A stretch of 64,000 nucleotides of DNA from an uncultured Glaciecola sp. (GTDB taxonomy: Bacteria; Pseudomonadota; Gammaproteobacteria; Enterobacterales; Alteromonadaceae). The stretch lies in NCBI GenBank assembly GCA_947496235.1, contig CANMCE010000015.1, positions 1-64,000 of the forward strand. The letters run 5' to 3'. Below the pieces are notes generated by a model. That model saw only the letters and a list, made by a program, of their open reading frames with translations, searched no databases and was not told the DNA's origin. Shown here piece after piece: positions 1 through 9,963 of this stretch. The position numbers were made by a program, and so were the translations under genes. The stretch's first letter is position 1, and each line of letters opens with the position of its first letter.

Positions 1-82
1 GTTGTGACACTCTTAACGAGTGCCCACACAGATTGTCTTGTTTCTAATTTTTAAAGAACAAAGTGCAAATGTTGTTTGCACT
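1..82 (-). promoter_or_regulatory. 16S rRNA operon leader (boxB, boxA, boxC-like)
   Basis: Read on the minus strand, this is the untranslated leader of a ribosomal RNA operon that continues beyond position 1. A perfect 8-bp stem (62-69 with 75-82) is the boxB hairpin. It is followed by boxA, TGTTCTTTAAAAA, at 48-60, one base away from the enterobacterial TGCTCTTTAACA core, and then by a CAATCTGTGTGGGCACTC block typical of gammaproteobacterial 16S leaders. These elements load the NusB/S10 antitermination complex on rRNA transcripts. The 16S gene itself is outside the window. Confidence 0.88.
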
Positions 83-124
83 GCTTAAGCGGTCTTTTTC
101 AAGTCCCTCTCAAGCGGGATGCGT

Positions 125-152
125 ATACTACGCGAATCCAATTTCCTGTCAA
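125..152 (-). promoter_or_regulatory. rRNA operon promoter
   Basis: On the minus strand TTGACA (147-152) and TAGTAT (125-130) are separated by 16 bp. The bases just downstream (ACGCATCCCGC) form a GC-rich discriminator of the kind that makes rRNA promoters sensitive to ppGpp. The upstream flank (about 153-190) is very AT-rich and could act as an UP element. Its position directly before boxB/boxA supports the call. A second, upstream promoter was not recognised. Confidence 0.85.
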
Positions 153-404
153 CCTTTTTTGAAGATATTTTTTAATAATTTTCTAATCATTAAAATCTTC
201 GTAAATCCTCAAATTCAAGAATCCTATACTTTTGAATAATGGGGTTCTTGACAGCGAGCGCGCATTTTAGAGATTTATACGCAAAGGTCAATACTAATAC
301 TCGTAAAAAGTTGTGTTTTTTTGAACTCAAATGTAGATTAGTAGTCTCAAAAATGTTTATCAGGCCGATAAAGAAATTAAATTCATTCATGATAGGTGAT
401 CATA

Positions 405-1199
405 ATGAGATGTTTAACAATTTGTAGTACGGCGCTATTACTCGCAATTAGTAGTTTTTCGTCCTTGGCGGACACCGAAACAGAGAAAGAGCAAGCGAAA
501 GAACTTAGCCCATACTCAGTTAGTTTTTTTAAACGCCAAGTTGCTTCAACCAATTCAGTTGAGCATGCTATTCGTAGTTTATTAGCACGCTATCCTGAAA
601 AAACGACTCAATTTGCAGAAGTAGCGTTTGCAACTTATCCAGAAAAATATAAAGAAATAATTTCTGCCAGTGTTATTGCGCAGCCAATGTATGTTGATGA
701 AATTATTAAAGTAGCTAATGAATACAAAGTTAGCGATCCAGCAGACATTGTTTCTATAGCGATCAGTGCGGAACCAAGTTATGCGGAAGTAGCAACCAAG
801 GCGGCATGTAAATATTCCCCTGATCATTTTGAAGAAATCGTTAAGACAGCAGTCCAAAGTGAACCAGATTCTGCTGATCAAATTGCACAAAAGCTAGTAA
901 CTGCTTATCCAAATAGAACTATGGAAATTTTAGTTACAACTATTAAAGAAGTGCCCTATGTAGGTAACTATATTTTAGATGCCTTGTTAGCGGTTGTTCA
1001 AGAAGATGAAGAAAAGAGTCAAGAATTGATAATCACTTCAATGGAACAATTGGCCGATTATCCAAAAGCAGTAGAAAGGTTAGTACAATTAGCACACCAA
1101 CACCAAGTTGATGCTCAATTAGTGAAAGAAAGCGCAATAAAAGGTGGCTTGTCTGAAACTGAAATTGTTGCCTTAATTGATCAACATTACCAAGATTAA
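405..1199 (+). CDS. Secreted helical-repeat protein of unknown function
   Basis: About 264 residues. The ATG at 405 is preferred over the GTG at 396 because AGGTGAT (394-400) is at good ribosome-binding distance and the product then starts with a clean signal peptide (about residues 1-22, ending at a small-residue SLAD site). The mature protein is acidic and predicted almost fully helical. It consists of degenerate units of roughly 35 residues containing the pattern YP-E/D-x(2-4)-F/Y-x-E-I/V followed by an A-rich helix (YPEK, EPSY, SPDHF, EPDS, YPNR). This resembles an alpha-solenoid, but no family was recognised. It stands alone between the rRNA promoter and the alpha operon. An export to the periplasm is inferred; the function is unknown. 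Confidence 0.75.
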   Translation: MRCLTICSTALLLAISSFSSLADTETEKEQAKELSPYSVSFFKRQVASTNSVEHAIRSLLARYPEKTTQFAEVAFATYPEKYKEIISASVIAQPMYVDEIIKVANEYKVSDPADIVSIAISAEPSYAEVATKAACKYSPDHFEEIVKTAVQSEPDSADQIAQKLVTAYPNRTMEILVTTIKEVPYVGNYILDALLAVVQEDEEKSQELIITSMEQLADYPKAVERLVQLAHQHQVDAQLVKESAIKGGLSETEIVALIDQHYQD

Positions 1200-1212
1200 A
1201 ATTTTAGATATA

Positions 1213-1240
1213 AAAAAACCCGGTACAAACCGGGTTTTTT
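1213..1240. terminator. Bidirectional Rho-independent terminator
   Basis: AAAAAACCCGG-tacaa-CCGGGTTTTTT hairpin flanked by A and T runs. It lies between the convergent gene ending at 1199 and rplQ ending at 1255, so it can stop transcription from both sides, including the whole spc-alpha operon. Confidence 0.9.
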
Positions 1241-1254
1241 AATGTCTAGTTAAA

Positions 1255-1659
1255 TTACTCTTCGCTAGCTTCTTCAGTTGCTTCTTCTTCAACTTCAACA
1301 ACTGGACGGTCAACTAATTCAACGTAAGCCATTGGAGCATTGTCACCTGCACGGAAACCACACTTCAAAATACGGCTGTAACCACCAGGACGCCCTTCAT
1401 AACGAGGTCCAAGTTCATTGAATAATTTACCTACCACTTCTTTATCACCAGTTCTTGCCATAGCTAGACGACGATTTGCAACGCTATCTTGCTTAGCTAA
1501 TGTGATAAGAGGCTCTATCACACGACGTAATTCTTTAGCTTTAGGCAATGTAGTCTTAATAACTTCATGCTTAACTAATGAACCAGCCATGTTTTTAAAC
1601 ATAGCTTGTCTGTGACTGCTATTGCGATTTAACTGTCTACCACTCTTACGATGGCGCAT
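1255..1659 (-). CDS. rplQ: 50S ribosomal protein L17
   Basis: 134 residues, beginning [17 protein letters not shown] as in other gammaproteobacterial L17. It sits at the exit-tunnel side of the large subunit. The C-terminal tail after about residue 118 is Glu-rich ([13 protein letters not shown]), a normal length variation for this protein. It has a good ribosome-binding site (GAAGGATAG) and is the last gene of the alpha operon, followed by the bidirectional terminator at 1213-1240. Confidence 0.97.
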   Translation of the reverse strand: MRHRKSGRQLNRNSSHRQAMFKNMAGSLVKHEVIKTTLPKAKELRRVIEPLITLAKQDSVANRRLAMARTGDKEVVGKLFNELGPRYEGRPGGYSRILKCGFRAGDNAPMAYVELVDRPVVEVEEEATEEASEE

Positions 1660-1700
1660 AGCTCTATCCTTCTCTAAAAATCAGTTTACCAATAACCTGA

Positions 1701-2687
1701 TTAGTCTTTTTCAGCGATGCTTTCTGGCGGCCAATTCTCTAGGCGCATACCTAAAGATAATCCGCGAGAAGCAAGTACGTCTTTGATTTCTGTAAGTGAC
1801 TTCTTACCAAGGTTTGGTGTTTTAAGAAGTTCAACTTCAGTACGCTGTACCAGGTCACCAATGTATTGGATAGCTTCAGCTTTCAAACAGTTTGCAGAAC
1901 GGACCGTCAATTCTAAATCGTCAACGGGACGAAGTAGGATTGGGTCAAATTCTGGTTTCTCTTCTTTCTGTTCTGGAACAGAAATATCACGCAATTCTAC
2001 GAATGCGCCTAACTGATCTACGAAGATTGTAGCAGCACGACGAATGGCTTCTTCTGGATCTAAAGTTCCATTAGTTTCCATATCGATAATTAGCTTATCA
2101 AGGTCTGTACGTTGTTCAACACGTGCAGATTCTACATTATAAGCAATGCGCTCTACTGGGCTGTATGAAGCATCAACTAATAAACGACCAATTGGACGAT
2201 CATCATCTTCAGAGGAACGACGAGATGAAGCCGGTACGTAACCACGACCCATTTCTACCTTTATGCGCATGCTGATTTCAGCATCACCAGTAAGGTTGCA
2301 AATGACATGCTCAGGATTAACGATCTCAACGTCTCCATCGTGCTGAATGTCACCAGCTACTACAGGACCAGCACCAGATTTAACTAAACTAAGCGTTGCT
2401 TCAGTTTTGCCTTCTAATTTAACTGCTAGGCCTTTAAGGTTTAACAAGATTTCTAGAACATCTTCTTGTACACCTTCTTTCGCTGTGTATTCATGTAATA
2501 CACCGTCAATTTCTACTTCCGTAACTGCACAACCAGGCATAGAAGAAAGTAAAATACGACGTAATGCATTGCCAAGAGTGTGGCCAAAACCACGCTCTAA
2601 TGGCTCAAGTGTTACTTTTGCACGAGTAGATGAAACGTTTTCGATTTCAACTAATCTTGGCTTTAGGAATTCGGTCACTGAACCCAC
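1701..2687 (-). CDS. rpoA: RNA polymerase alpha subunit
   Basis: 328 residues. The N-terminal domain (about 1-235) directs dimerisation and beta/beta' assembly. After a linker (about 236-250) the C-terminal domain (about 251-320) binds UP elements and activators. The N-terminus ([18 protein letters not shown]) and the helix-hairpin-helix region near [19 protein letters not shown] match the enterobacterial protein closely. It starts with GTG at 2687 behind AGAGGAAAC. It is fourth of five genes in the alpha operon, the conserved position between rpsD and rplQ. Confidence 0.98.
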   Translation of the reverse strand: MGSVTEFLKPRLVEIENVSSTRAKVTLEPLERGFGHTLGNALRRILLSSMPGCAVTEVEIDGVLHEYTAKEGVQEDVLEILLNLKGLAVKLEGKTEATLSLVKSGAGPVVAGDIQHDGDVEIVNPEHVICNLTGDAEISMRIKVEMGRGYVPASSRRSSEDDDRPIGRLLVDASYSPVERIAYNVESARVEQRTDLDKLIIDMETNGTLDPEEAIRRAATIFVDQLGAFVELRDISVPEQKEEKPEFDPILLRPVDDLELTVRSANCLKAEAIQYIGDLVQRTEVELLKTPNLGKKSLTEIKDVLASRGLSLGMRLENWPPESIAEKD

Positions 2688-2710
2688 GATGTTTCCTCTT
2701 TAGTTATGCT

Positions 2711-3331
2711 TTACTTAGAGTAAAGTTCGACAATCAATTGTTCGTTTATGTCCGCAGACAAATCCGTTCTTTCTGGCATGCGTTTGAAAACGCCTTCCAG
2801 TTTAGTGTTGTCAACTTCCAACCATGTAGGCTTTTCACGCTGATCAGCAAGCTCAAGAGCTGCACCAATACGTGATTGCTTTTTCGCTTTTTCACGAACA
2901 GCAACTACATCTTCTGCTTTCACAGAAAAAGAAGGAATATTAACAACCTTTCCATTTACCAGGATCGCCTTATGGCTAACAAGCTGACGTGCTTCTGCAC
3001 GTGTGCTTGCGAAACCCATACGGTACACAACATTGTCTAGACGCTGCTCAAGAAGTTGCAACAGATTTTCACCTGTGTTGCCTTTAAGGCGCGCTGCTTC
3101 TTTGTAGTAGTTTCTAAATTGTTTTTCTAATACGCCATACATACGACGTACTTTTTGCTTTTCACGCAACTGAACACCGTAATCAGACAAGCGACCGCGA
3201 CGGGCACCGTGCTGACCAGGAGCAGTGTCAATTTTACACTTGCTGTCAATTGCTCTTACGCCGCTCTTAAGGAACAAGTCGGTTCCTTCACGACGACTTA
3301 GTTTGAGTTTTGGACCCAAATATCTAGCCAT
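2711..3331 (-). CDS. rpsD: 30S ribosomal protein S4
   Basis: 206 residues, the same length as E. coli S4 and nearly collinear with it ([20 protein letters not shown] at the start, LIVELYSK at the end). It has the S4 RNA-binding domain at about 95-160. S4 is a primary 16S-binding assembly protein and, in gammaproteobacteria, the translational repressor of the alpha operon through the leader just before rpsM. That leader is visible here at 4110-4175. Confidence 0.98.
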   Translation of the reverse strand: MARYLGPKLKLSRREGTDLFLKSGVRAIDSKCKIDTAPGQHGARRGRLSDYGVQLREKQKVRRMYGVLEKQFRNYYKEAARLKGNTGENLLQLLEQRLDNVVYRMGFASTRAEARQLVSHKAILVNGKVVNIPSFSVKAEDVVAVREKAKKQSRIGAALELADQREKPTWLEVDNTKLEGVFKRMPERTDLSADINEQLIVELYSK

Positions 3332-3352
3332 GATCTTTCTCCAACTGTTCGT

Positions 3353-3742
3353 CTAAACGCGACGTTTCTTAGGCGGACGACATCCATTATGAGGAATTGG
3401 CGTCACGTCTGTGATATTAGTGATCTTGTAACCAGTAGCATTTAATGCACGGATTGCAGATTCACGACCTGGACCTGGACCTTTCACGAATACTTCGATG
3501 TTTTTCAATCCGTATTCTTGTGCAGCCACGCCTGCTCTTTCAGCAGCAACCTGTGCAGCGAAAGGAGTAGATTTACGTGAACCACGGAAACCAGAACCAC
3601 CTGAGGTTGCCCAAGCTAGAGCGTTACCCTGACGGTCAGTGATAGTCACTATAGTGTTGTTAAAAGACGCATGGATATGAGCCATACCGTCTGCGACCTG
3701 ACGTTTTACGCGTTTACGCGCACGAGTAGGTGTTTTAGCCAT
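3353..3742 (-). CDS. rpsK: 30S ribosomal protein S11
   Basis: 129 residues, the standard length. It shows the conserved central block [21 protein letters not shown] and the basic C-terminus ending [14 protein letters not shown]11 forms the platform of the small subunit with S6/S18 and contacts the mRNA exit. It is the second gene of the alpha operon, 16 bp downstream of rpsM, and is probably co-regulated through the S4-responsive leader. Confidence 0.98.
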   Translation of the reverse strand: MAKTPTRARKRVKRQVADGMAHIHASFNNTIVTITDRQGNALAWATSGGSGFRGSRKSTPFAAQVAAERAGVAAQEYGLKNIEVFVKGPGPGRESAIRALNATGYKITNITDVTPIPHNGCRPPKKRRV

Positions 3743-3758
3743 AGTTTATCTCCCTCGC

Positions 3759-4115
3759 TTACTTTTTAATAGGTTTACGAGGACCTTTACGGGTACGCGC
3801 ATTAGTTTTGGTGCGCTGACCACGTAGAGGTAAGCTACGACGGTGGCGAATACCACGGAAGCAACCTAGGTCCATCAAACGTTTAATACTCATTGAAACT
3901 TCACGTCTAAGGTCACCCTCAACGGTAAATTTCGCAACTTCTTCACGAAGTTTTTCAATAGTCGTCTCATCCAAGTCTTTAATCTTGGTAGACTCTGAAA
4001 CACCCGCGTTTACGCAAATTTCTTTTGCGCGTGTTGCACCAATGCCGAAAATCGACTGTAGTGCAATCACAGTGTGCTTGTGCTCAGGAATGTTAATGCC
4101 GGCGATACGGGCCAT
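3759..4115 (-). CDS. rpsM: 30S ribosomal protein S13
   Basis: 118 residues when started at the ATG at 4115. This is the E. coli length and is placed correctly behind GAGGAG. The in-frame GTG at 4124 lies between the Shine-Dalgarno sequence and the true start and is rejected. The protein has the helix-two-turn-helix head region ([19 protein letters not shown]) and the basic tail ([18 protein letters not shown]) that reaches toward P-site tRNA. First gene of the alpha operon; its start region is the regulatory target of S4. Confidence 0.97.
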   Translation of the reverse strand: MARIAGINIPEHKHTVIALQSIFGIGATRAKEICVNAGVSESTKIKDLDETTIEKLREEVAKFTVEGDLRREVSMSIKRLMDLGCFRGIRHRRSLPLRGQRTKTNARTRKGPRKPIKK

Positions 4116-4175
4116 TAACTGCACTCCTCTAATTAATAAGTTACCAGCCTAAAAAGCCCGTTAGGATACTTACCC
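4110..4175 (-). promoter_or_regulatory. Alpha-operon leader bound by ribosomal protein S4
   Basis: The minus strand upstream of rpsM holds the block AGTATCCTAACGGGCTTTT, followed by GGCTGG and the rpsM ribosome-binding site. It closely resembles, as I recall it, the E. coli alpha-operon leader, which folds into a nested pseudoknot and is trapped by S4 (Rfam family Alpha_RBS). The position between rpmJ and rpsM is the same. The limits given are approximate; the pseudoknot pairing was not computed. Confidence 0.75.
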
Positions 4176-4196
4176 AGTAACTAAATTGCAAATAAA

Positions 4197-4242
4197 GTCT
4201 AAAGGTCACACCGATTAAATAATCAATGTGACCGGACTAGAC
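4197..4242. repeat. Stem-loop in the rpmJ-rpsM gap
   Basis: GTCTA-aa-GGTCACA (4197-4210) pairs with TGTGACC-ggac-TAGAC around 4227-4242, giving a 7-bp plus 5-bp interrupted stem with a 16-nt loop. There is no clear U run on the minus strand, so it may be a processing site or attenuator between the spc and alpha operons rather than a terminator. Confidence 0.5.
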
Positions 4243-4257
4243 CAGTTTTTAATGAGA

Positions 4258-4371
4258 TTAACCTTGCCTTTGCTTATGCTTTGGCTCTACACAGATCACT
4301 CTAACAACGCCGTTACGTTTAATGATCTTGCAGTTACGGCAAATCTTTTTAACGGATGCACGAACTTTCAT
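4258..4371 (-). CDS. rpmJ: 50S ribosomal protein L36
   Basis: 37 residues, starting [17 protein letters not shown] and ending KHKQRQG. The Cys11-x2-Cys14, Cys27 and His32 pattern is the zinc ribbon of the C+ form of L36, so this is the zinc-dependent paralogue. It is one residue shorter than E. coli L36. It follows secY by about 20 bp, as expected at the end of the spc operon. Confidence 0.95.
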   Translation of the reverse strand: MKVRASVKKICRNCKIIKRNGVVRVICVEPKHKQRQG

Positions 4372-4390
4372 TACATCACTCCGTAAATAC

Positions 4391-5698
4391 CTAACCTTTA
4401 AGGTTAGCTTTCTTAAGAACATCCCCGTATTGATGTGACATCAAATGGGTCTGCACCTGAGCCATGAAATCCATAATCACTACACAAATAATGAGTAATG
4501 ATGTACCACCAAAGTAAAACGGAACGTTAAACCATAGCAGTAAGAATTCAGGCACTAAACAAATAAAAGTAATATAGAGAGCACCAGCTAGGGTCAACCT
4601 AGTCATCACTTTATCGATATATCGTGACGTTTGCTCACCAGGACGAATCCCTGGAATAAACGCACCAGACTTTTTCAAATTATCTGCAGTATCTCTTGGA
4701 TTAAACATCAACGCTGTATAGAAGAAACAGAAGAAGATGATAGTAATTGCATACAAAATTACATACAGAGGTTGACCTGGAGATAATGCTAAAGATACGT
4801 CAGTTAAAAATGAAAATGTTTCATTTTGACCAACTACACCCGAAAGCATACTCGGGAAAAGTATTATACTAGACGCAAAGATAGGAGGAATTACACCCGC
4901 CATATTCACCTTCAAAGGAAGATGAGTGCTTTGTGCTGCAAATACTTTTCTACCTTGTTGACGTTTCGCATAGTTTACCACTATACGACGCTGAGCACGC
5001 TCAACGAAAACAACAAAGTAAGTCAACGCCAGGATGATCACTCCTAATACAATCAAGAACAAGATATTAATGTCACCTTGTCTAGCTTGTTCAGCAGTTT
5101 GACCAATCGCTGTTGGAAGTCCGGCAACAATACCTGCAAATATCAAAATAGATATACCGTTACCTATACCACGCTCAGTAATTTGCTCGCCCAACCACAT
5201 TAAAAACATGGTACCGGTAACCAAACTCACGATCGCGGTGAATATAAACGCAGGGCCTGGATCTATAACAAGCCCTGGAATCATACTAGGTAAACCTAAA
5301 GCGATAGTAATGGACTGGAAAGTTGCAAGTACTAACGTTAAGTAGCGCGTATATTGGCTAATTTTTCGTGTACCTGATTGACCTTCTTTTTTAAGCTCTT
5401 TTAGCGGTTCGTGCATAGTCGATAACAACTGCATGATAATCGATGCAGTAATGTAAGGCATTATGCCTAACGCTAGTACAGATGCCCGTTCTAACGCACC
5501 ACCAGAAAACATGTTAAACATGCCCACAATGGTATCAGTTTGTTGCTCGAAGACTTGAGACAACACGTTACCATTGATGCCTGGAATTGGAACATAAGAA
5601 CCAAGTCTAAACACGAAAATTGCGCCAAGTACGAACAACAAGCGCGATTTTAACTCGCCTAAACCGCCTGCACTTGAACCTTGTCCTGGTTTCGCCAT
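4391..5698 (-). CDS. secY: Protein translocase subunit SecY
   Basis: 435 residues with ten predicted membrane segments. It is the central channel of the SecYEG translocon in the inner membrane. Family hallmarks are visible: the plug region after the first membrane helix ([11 protein letters not shown]), TM2 ([22 protein letters not shown], split here by family variation), the cytoplasmic loop with [15 protein letters not shown], and [21 protein letters not shown] before TM9. It is embedded in the spc operon between rplO and rpmJ, the usual location. Confidence 0.98.
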   Translation of the reverse strand: MAKPGQGSSAGGLGELKSRLLFVLGAIFVFRLGSYVPIPGINGNVLSQVFEQQTDTIVGMFNMFSGGALERASVLALGIMPYITASIIMQLLSTMHEPLKELKKEGQSGTRKISQYTRYLTLVLATFQSITIALGLPSMIPGLVIDPGPAFIFTAIVSLVTGTMFLMWLGEQITERGIGNGISILIFAGIVAGLPTAIGQTAEQARQGDINILFLIVLGVIILALTYFVVFVERAQRRIVVNYAKRQQGRKVFAAQSTHLPLKVNMAGVIPPIFASSIILFPSMLSGVVGQNETFSFLTDVSLALSPGQPLYVILYAITIIFFCFFYTALMFNPRDTADNLKKSGAFIPGIRPGEQTSRYIDKVMTRLTLAGALYITFICLVPEFLLLWFNVPFYFGGTSLLIICVVIMDFMAQVQTHLMSHQYGDVLKKANLKG

Positions 5699-5703
5699 TT
5701 AGG

Positions 5704-6138
5704 TTATTCCTCTACTTTACCGCCTGCAGCATTAATCGCTTCCAGCGCGCCTTTAGTTACCTTAAGACCACTGATAGTTACAGCGCGACTGATTTCGCCA
5801 CTCTTGATAACTTTAACATTCTGCATTTCTTTCTTAACAAGACCTGCAGCTTTCAAAGTTTCAAGAGAAACAACATCGCCTTCAACTTTTGCGATTTCGC
5901 TTAATGTCACTTGATCAGTTACTAGTGAAACGCGCGACGTAAAACCGAATTTCGGTAGACGACGCTGAATTGGCATCTGACCACCTTCAAATCCTGGCTT
6001 CACTGTGCCACCAGAACGGCTTTTTTGACCTTTGTGTCCGCGACCACCAGTTTTACCTAAACCAGAGCCGATACCACGACCAACACGCTTACCTGAGGTT
6101 TTAGCTCCAGGTGCGGGAGCAATAGTATTTAATTTCAT
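5704..6138 (-). CDS. rplO: 50S ribosomal protein L15
   Basis: 144 residues, the E. coli length. The N-terminal half is the glycine- and basic-rich extension ([20 protein letters not shown]) that threads into 23S rRNA; the C-terminal half is the globular domain. It ends 5 bp before secY, and the conserved L30-L15-SecY order supports the call. Confidence 0.98.
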   Translation of the reverse strand: MKLNTIAPAPGAKTSGKRVGRGIGSGLGKTGGRGHKGQKSRSGGTVKPGFEGGQMPIQRRLPKFGFTSRVSLVTDQVTLSEIAKVEGDVVSLETLKAAGLVKKEMQNVKVIKSGEISRAVTISGLKVTKGALEAINAAGGKVEE

Positions 6139-6141
6139 CTC

Positions 6142-6321
6142 TTACTCCTCTACGATCTCAACCATGAAGTTTACACTGTTGACCATACCGCGTACCGATG
6201 GTGTATCTTCAAGTTCACGAACCTGACCGATTTTACGTAAGCCAAGGCCCACTAAAGTGGCTTTGTGCTTAGGTAAACGACCAATTGCGCTTTTAGTTTG
6301 CTTTACTTTAATCGTCGCCAT
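6142..6321 (-). CDS. rpmD: 50S ribosomal protein L30
   Basis: 59 residues, exactly the E. coli length, starting [19 protein letters not shown] and ending NFMVEIVEE. It is a short single-domain large-subunit protein. It is tightly packed in the spc operon, 3 bp before rplO and 6 bp after rpsE. Confidence 0.97.
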   Translation of the reverse strand: MATIKVKQTKSAIGRLPKHKATLVGLGLRKIGQVRELEDTPSVRGMVNSVNFMVEIVEE

Positions 6322-6327
6322 GTTCGA

Positions 6328-6828
6328 TTACCCCAAAATTTCGTCAACTGGCAATCCACGTTTTGCAGCAACTTTCTCTGGAGAGTTCATCTCTACAAGA
6401 GCATTGATAGTTGCACGAACAACGTTGATTGGGTTAGTTGAGCCGTAGCATTTTGAAAGAACGTTTTGTACACCAGCTACTTCAAGTACTGCACGCATCG
6501 CACCACCGGCAATAATACCAGTACCTTCAGATGCAGGCTGCATGTAAACTTTAGAACCTGAGTGACGTCCTTTAATTGGATGCTGTAGAGTGTGACCATT
6601 TAAGTCTACAGTTACCATGTTGCGACGTGCTTTTTCCATTGCTTTTTGAATAGCAGCTGGAACTTCACGCGCTTTTCCGTAACCGTAACCTACACGGCCG
6701 TTACCATCACCAACAACTGTAAGTGCAGTAAAGCTAAAGATACGACCACCTTTAACAACTTTAGACACACGGTTTACAGCAATTAGCTTCTCTAACAGTT
6801 CACCATTTTGAACTTCTACTTTAGCCAT
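6328..6828 (-). CDS. rpsE: 30S ribosomal protein S5
   Basis: 166 residues. It has the double-stranded RNA-binding-like N-terminal domain (about 10-75, with [20 protein letters not shown]) and the C-terminal domain of the S5 fold ([18 protein letters not shown]). S5 sits near the mRNA entry site and influences fidelity; the loop around residues 20-28 is the classic spectinomycin-resistance region. It looks wild type, with [10 protein letters not shown]. Confidence 0.98.
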   Translation of the reverse strand: MAKVEVQNGELLEKLIAVNRVSKVVKGGRIFSFTALTVVGDGNGRVGYGYGKAREVPAAIQKAMEKARRNMVTVDLNGHTLQHPIKGRHSGSKVYMQPASEGTGIIAGGAMRAVLEVAGVQNVLSKCYGSTNPINVVRATINALVEMNSPEKVAAKRGLPVDEILG

Positions 6829-6838
6829 TATTCAACTC

Positions 6839-7192
6839 CTAGAACTGAAGACCCGCTTCACGAGCGGCATCAGCCAGTGCTTTCACACGACCATGATATT
6901 TGAACCCACTTCTATCGAATGCGACTTCTTTGACGCCTTTTTCGATAGCTCGTTCTGCGATCGCTTTGCCCACAGCGGCTGCTGCTTCTGCGTTGCCGGT
7001 ATACTTAAGATCACCTTTAAGATCTTTTTCTACAGTAGAAGCTGCAACCAACACTTCAGAACCGCTAGGCGCGATTAACTGAGCGTAGATGTGACGTGGG
7101 GTACGGTTTATAACCAAACGATGTACAGCAAGTTCGCTGATTTTTTTACGTGCACGAGTCGCGCGACGTAAACGAGCTGATTTCTTATCCAT
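6839..7192 (-). CDS. rplR: 50S ribosomal protein L18
   Basis: 117 residues when started at the ATG at 7192 ([17 protein letters not shown]), matching the E. coli length. The in-frame GTG three codons upstream is rejected. L18 binds 5S rRNA together with L5 and L25. The conserved [23 protein letters not shown] end is present. Confidence 0.97.
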   Translation of the reverse strand: MDKKSARLRRATRARKKISELAVHRLVINRTPRHIYAQLIAPSGSEVLVAASTVEKDLKGDLKYTGNAEAAAAVGKAIAERAIEKGVKEVAFDRSGFKYHGRVKALADAAREAGLQF

Positions 7193-7201
7193 CTCACCCA
7201 C

Positions 7202-7735
7202 CTACTTTTTCTTGGCTTCTTTACGACGAACAACTTCATCTGCGTAACGAACACCTTTGCCTTTATATGGCTCTGGTGGACGATATGCGCGAATGTTAGC
7301 TGCGACCTGACCGACAACCTGCTTATCACTGCCTTTAACAAGGATTTCAGTTTGAGTCGGAGTTTCTACGGTGATACCTTGCGGCATTTCGTAGACTACT
7401 GGGTGTGAAAAGCCCAACGTAAGGTTTAGTTTGCTACCTTGTGCTTGAGCACGGTAACCAACACCGTTAAGTTGGAGTTTCTTTTCAAAACCTTCTGTGA
7501 CTCCCACAACCATTGCGTTTAATAATGCGCGAGCTGTACCTGCTTGAGCCCAGCCATCTGCAAAACCTTCACGAGGAAGAACTTTTGCTTGACCGTCTTC
7601 TTGAGTAATTTCAACTGCGTCATTAAACACACGAGTAAGAGAACCTTTGGAACCTTTTACTGTAACTTCTTGTCCGTCGATTTTCACTTCAACGCCAGAC
7701 GCGATAGTTACGGGTGCTTTTGCTACACGTGACAT
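7202..7735 (-). CDS. rplF: 50S ribosomal protein L6
   Basis: 177 residues with the usual two repeated L6 domains (about 1-82 and 83-170). The signature [14 protein letters not shown] is near the C-terminus. L6 lies at the base of the L7/L12 stalk near the sarcin-ricin loop. It is in the canonical order rpsH-rplF-rplR. Confidence 0.98.
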   Translation of the reverse strand: MSRVAKAPVTIASGVEVKIDGQEVTVKGSKGSLTRVFNDAVEITQEDGQAKVLPREGFADGWAQAGTARALLNAMVVGVTEGFEKKLQLNGVGYRAQAQGSKLNLTLGFSHPVVYEMPQGITVETPTQTEILVKGSDKQVVGQVAANIRAYRPPEPYKGKGVRYADEVVRRKEAKKK

Positions 7736-7749
7736 TCTATTCTCCTCCG

Positions 7750-8142
7750 TTACGCTACATAACCGATGATCTCACCGCCCATGCCTGCTTTACGCGCAGC
7801 ACGGTCAGTCATCACACCTTTAGAGGTAGACACGATAGCTATTCCAAGGCCGCCAAGTACTTTTGGAAGCTCATCTTTTTTCTTATAGATGCGCAGACCA
7901 GGACGACTTACACGTTGGATGGTGTCAATAACTCTTTTACCTTCAAAGTATTTCAAGCTAACTTCAAGCACTGGCTTGACGTCACCTTCAACTTTGAAGC
8001 CCACAATATAACCTTCTTCTTGCAACAACTTTGCAATCGCAATGCGTAGCTTTGAAGATGGCATAGTAACCGCAACTTTATTAGCCATTTGGCCGTTACG
8101 AATACGGGTAAACATATCCGCGATAGGATCTTGCATGCTCAT
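7750..8142 (-). CDS. rpsH: 30S ribosomal protein S8
   Basis: 130 residues, [18 protein letters not shown] at the start and the S8 signature [20 protein letters not shown] near the end. It is a primary 16S-binding protein. In E. coli S8 represses the spc operon by binding mRNA near the rplE start; whether that hairpin is kept here was not tested. Confidence 0.98.
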   Translation of the reverse strand: MSMQDPIADMFTRIRNGQMANKVAVTMPSSKLRIAIAKLLQEEGYIVGFKVEGDVKPVLEVSLKYFEGKRVIDTIQRVSRPGLRIYKKKDELPKVLGGLGIAIVSTSKGVMTDRAARKAGMGGEIIGYVA

Positions 8143-8154
8143 ATTAGCTACTCC

Positions 8155-8460
8155 TTACCAGCTGGCTTTTTTAAGGCCAGGGACTTCACCACGCATTGCA
8201 GCTTCACGAAGCTTAATACGAGATAGTCCGAATTTGCGTAGGAATCCATGTGGACGTCCAGTTATACGACAACGATTTTGTTGACGTGAAGGACTGGAAT
8301 CACGTGGAAGTGATTGTAGCTTAAGAACAGCGTCCCAACGCTCTTCGTCAGAAGAATTCACGTCGTTGATCACTGCTTTAAGAGCAGTACGTTTCGCAGA
8401 ATACTTCTTAACTAATTTAGCACGCTTAACGTCACGCGCTTTCATTGATTCTTTTGCCAT
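8155..8460 (-). CDS. rpsN: 30S ribosomal protein S14 (zinc-free form)
   Basis: 101 residues, the long form without the CxxC-CxxC zinc ribbon, beginning [20 protein letters not shown]. The signature [19 protein letters not shown] is complete. It lies between rplE and rpsH as in other gammaproteobacteria. The zinc-binding L36 encoded at 4258 shows that the operon mixes zinc-free and zinc-using proteins, which is normal. Confidence 0.98.
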   Translation of the reverse strand: MAKESMKARDVKRAKLVKKYSAKRTALKAVINDVNSSDEERWDAVLKLQSLPRDSSPSRQQNRCRITGRPHGFLRKFGLSRIKLREAAMRGEVPGLKKASW

Positions 8461-8471
8461 AACCCTACACC

Positions 8472-9011
8472 TTATTTTCTGAACGGGAAGTTAAATGCAC
8501 TTAATAGTGCACGCGCTTCATCGTCTGTCGCTGCGCTAGTGGTAATGGTGATATCCATACCGCGCACTTTATCAACTTTATCAAAGTCAATTTCAGGGAA
8601 GATGATTTGCTCACGCACACCCATGCTGTAGTTTCCACGCCCGTCAAATGACTTAGGATTCAAACCACGGAAGTCACGGATACGAGGAATTGTGATTGAG
8701 ATTAATCTCTCAAGGAATTCCCACATACGCTCTCCACGTAGGGTTACTTTACAGCCAATCGGATAACCTTCACGGATTTTAAAACCCGCTACAGATTTTC
8801 TTGCAACAGTGACAACTGGCTTTTGACCAGCGATAGCAGCCATATCTGCTTGCGCAGATTCTAGTACTTTCTTGTCAGCTACTGCTTCACCTAAACCCAT
8901 GTTTAAGGTGATTTTTTCAATCCGAGGGACTTGCATGACGCTTTTGTACCCGAACTGCTTTGCAAGTTCAGCTACTACTGTTTCTTTATAGAAATCATGC
9001 AGTTTCGCCAT
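8472..9011 (-). CDS. rplE: 50S ribosomal protein L5
   Basis: 179 residues from the ATG at 9011 ([20 protein letters not shown]), the E. coli length; the upstream in-frame start at 9023 is discarded. L5 binds 5S rRNA and forms a bridge to S13. The conserved segment [18 protein letters not shown] is present. It is the third gene of the spc operon. Confidence 0.97.
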   Translation of the reverse strand: MAKLHDFYKETVVAELAKQFGYKSVMQVPRIEKITLNMGLGEAVADKKVLESAQADMAAIAGQKPVVTVARKSVAGFKIREGYPIGCKVTLRGERMWEFLERLISITIPRIRDFRGLNPKSFDGRGNYSMGVREQIIFPEIDFDKVDKVRGMDITITTSAATDDEARALLSAFNFPFRK

Positions 9012-9027
9012 CGTACACTCCAATAAA

Positions 9028-9342
9028 TTAAACTAGTTCACCGTTTGATTTGAAGAAACGCACTTTTTTGCCTTCTTCCAAACGGAAACCTACGCGATCT
9101 GCTTTGCCCGTTGCCGGGTTAACAATCGCTACATTAGACACATGAATAGGTGCTTCTTTATCGATAATTCCACCAGGCTCGCCCATTTGTGGGTTGCCTT
9201 TTTGGTGTTTCTTAACGACATTTACACCTTCAACATAAACGCGGTCAGATTCAGTGACAACACGAAGAACTTTGCCTTGTTTGCCTTTGTCTTTACCCGC
9301 CAATACGACTACTTCATCATCACGACGAATTTTTCTAGCCAT
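9028..9342 (-). CDS. rplX: 50S ribosomal protein L24
   Basis: 104 residues with the KOW motif at the N-terminus ([20 protein letters not shown]). It is an assembly initiator of the large subunit. It is 12 bp downstream of rplN and 16 bp upstream of rplE, the standard spc order. Confidence 0.98.
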   Translation of the reverse strand: MARKIRRDDEVVVLAGKDKGKQGKVLRVVTESDRVYVEGVNVVKKHQKGNPQMGEPGGIIDKEAPIHVSNVAIVNPATGKADRVGFRLEEGKKVRFFKSNGELV

Positions 9343-9354
9343 TATCGTGACTCC

Positions 9355-9723
9355 TTATAGTACCTCTGGGGCCAATGAAATGATCTTCATGAAGCTATCG
9401 CCTCGAAGCTCACGTGTGACCGGACCAAAGATACGCGTACCAATAGGTTGCTTGTTTGCGTTAAGCAATACAGCTGCGTTGTTATCGAAACGAATGGTTG
9501 AACCATCTGCGCGACGAACGCCTTTCCTAGTACGCACCACCACTGCATTCAGAACGTCACCTTTTTTTACTTTACCGCGAGGAATTGCTTCCTTAACAGT
9601 AACTTTGATGATGTCACCGATATGTGCATAACGGCGATGCGAGCCACCAAGAACCTTAATACACTGAACCCTGCGAGCGCCGCTGTTATCAGCTACGTCC
9701 AGGTTAGTTTGCATTTGGATCAT
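9355..9723 (-). CDS. rplN: 50S ribosomal protein L14
   Basis: 122 residues, [20 protein letters not shown] at the start; contacts 16S rRNA in an intersubunit bridge. It is the first gene of the spc operon. Unusually, no rpsQ, rpmC or rplP lies upstream: the next gene in that direction is a chemotaxis receptor on the other strand. The spc operon is therefore physically separate from the S10 operon in this genome and must rely on its own promoter (9832-9840). Confidence 0.98.
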   Translation of the reverse strand: MIQMQTNLDVADNSGARRVQCIKVLGGSHRRYAHIGDIIKVTVKEAIPRGKVKKGDVLNAVVVRTRKGVRRADGSTIRFDNNAAVLLNANKQPIGTRIFGPVTRELRGDSFMKIISLAPEVL

Positions 9724-9822
9724 TAGTTAGTGCTCCGCTGTTAAATTTCAACTCAAAATTGAGTCATTAAGCCGCTATTATTCTCACTTTCGTAAGACCA
9801 ATAGACCATACCCCCATAAAAA

Positions 9823-9840
9823 GGGCGCGAAACTATAACA
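9823..9840 (-). promoter_or_regulatory. Probable spc operon promoter (extended -10)
   Basis: On the minus strand TGT-TATAGT (9832-9840) is an extended -10 element, followed by a GC-rich discriminator CGCGCCC (9823-9829) as in other ribosomal promoters. The -35 is weak, which fits an extended -10 promoter. It lies about 100 bp upstream of rplN. A short palindrome, ACTCAA-aa-TTGAGT (9751-9764), sits in the resulting leader. Confidence 0.65.
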
Positions 9841-9963
9841 GAACTGTTAACTAAACGATAGTCCTAATTGCAATTATTTTTAAATAATCTGGTTATTTTT
9901 TATTCATAGCCTAGGATTTAATTTTTAATCATCACCAAGTTACAACTTATTAGCCAAAAGTAT

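Noticed and set aside
248-280. TTGACA at 248-253 as promoter of the secreted repeat protein
   Set aside because: No -10 element at 16-18 bp; the best TATA-like box is about 21 bp away.
582-890. 102-codon minus-strand frame within the secreted repeat protein
   Set aside because: It is an antisense shadow rich in Phe, Cys and Arg with no RBS; the plus-strand frame has a signal peptide and repeats.
4826-5047. Plus-strand frame inside secY
   Set aside because: Shadow of a certain gene; low-complexity Thr/Arg product.
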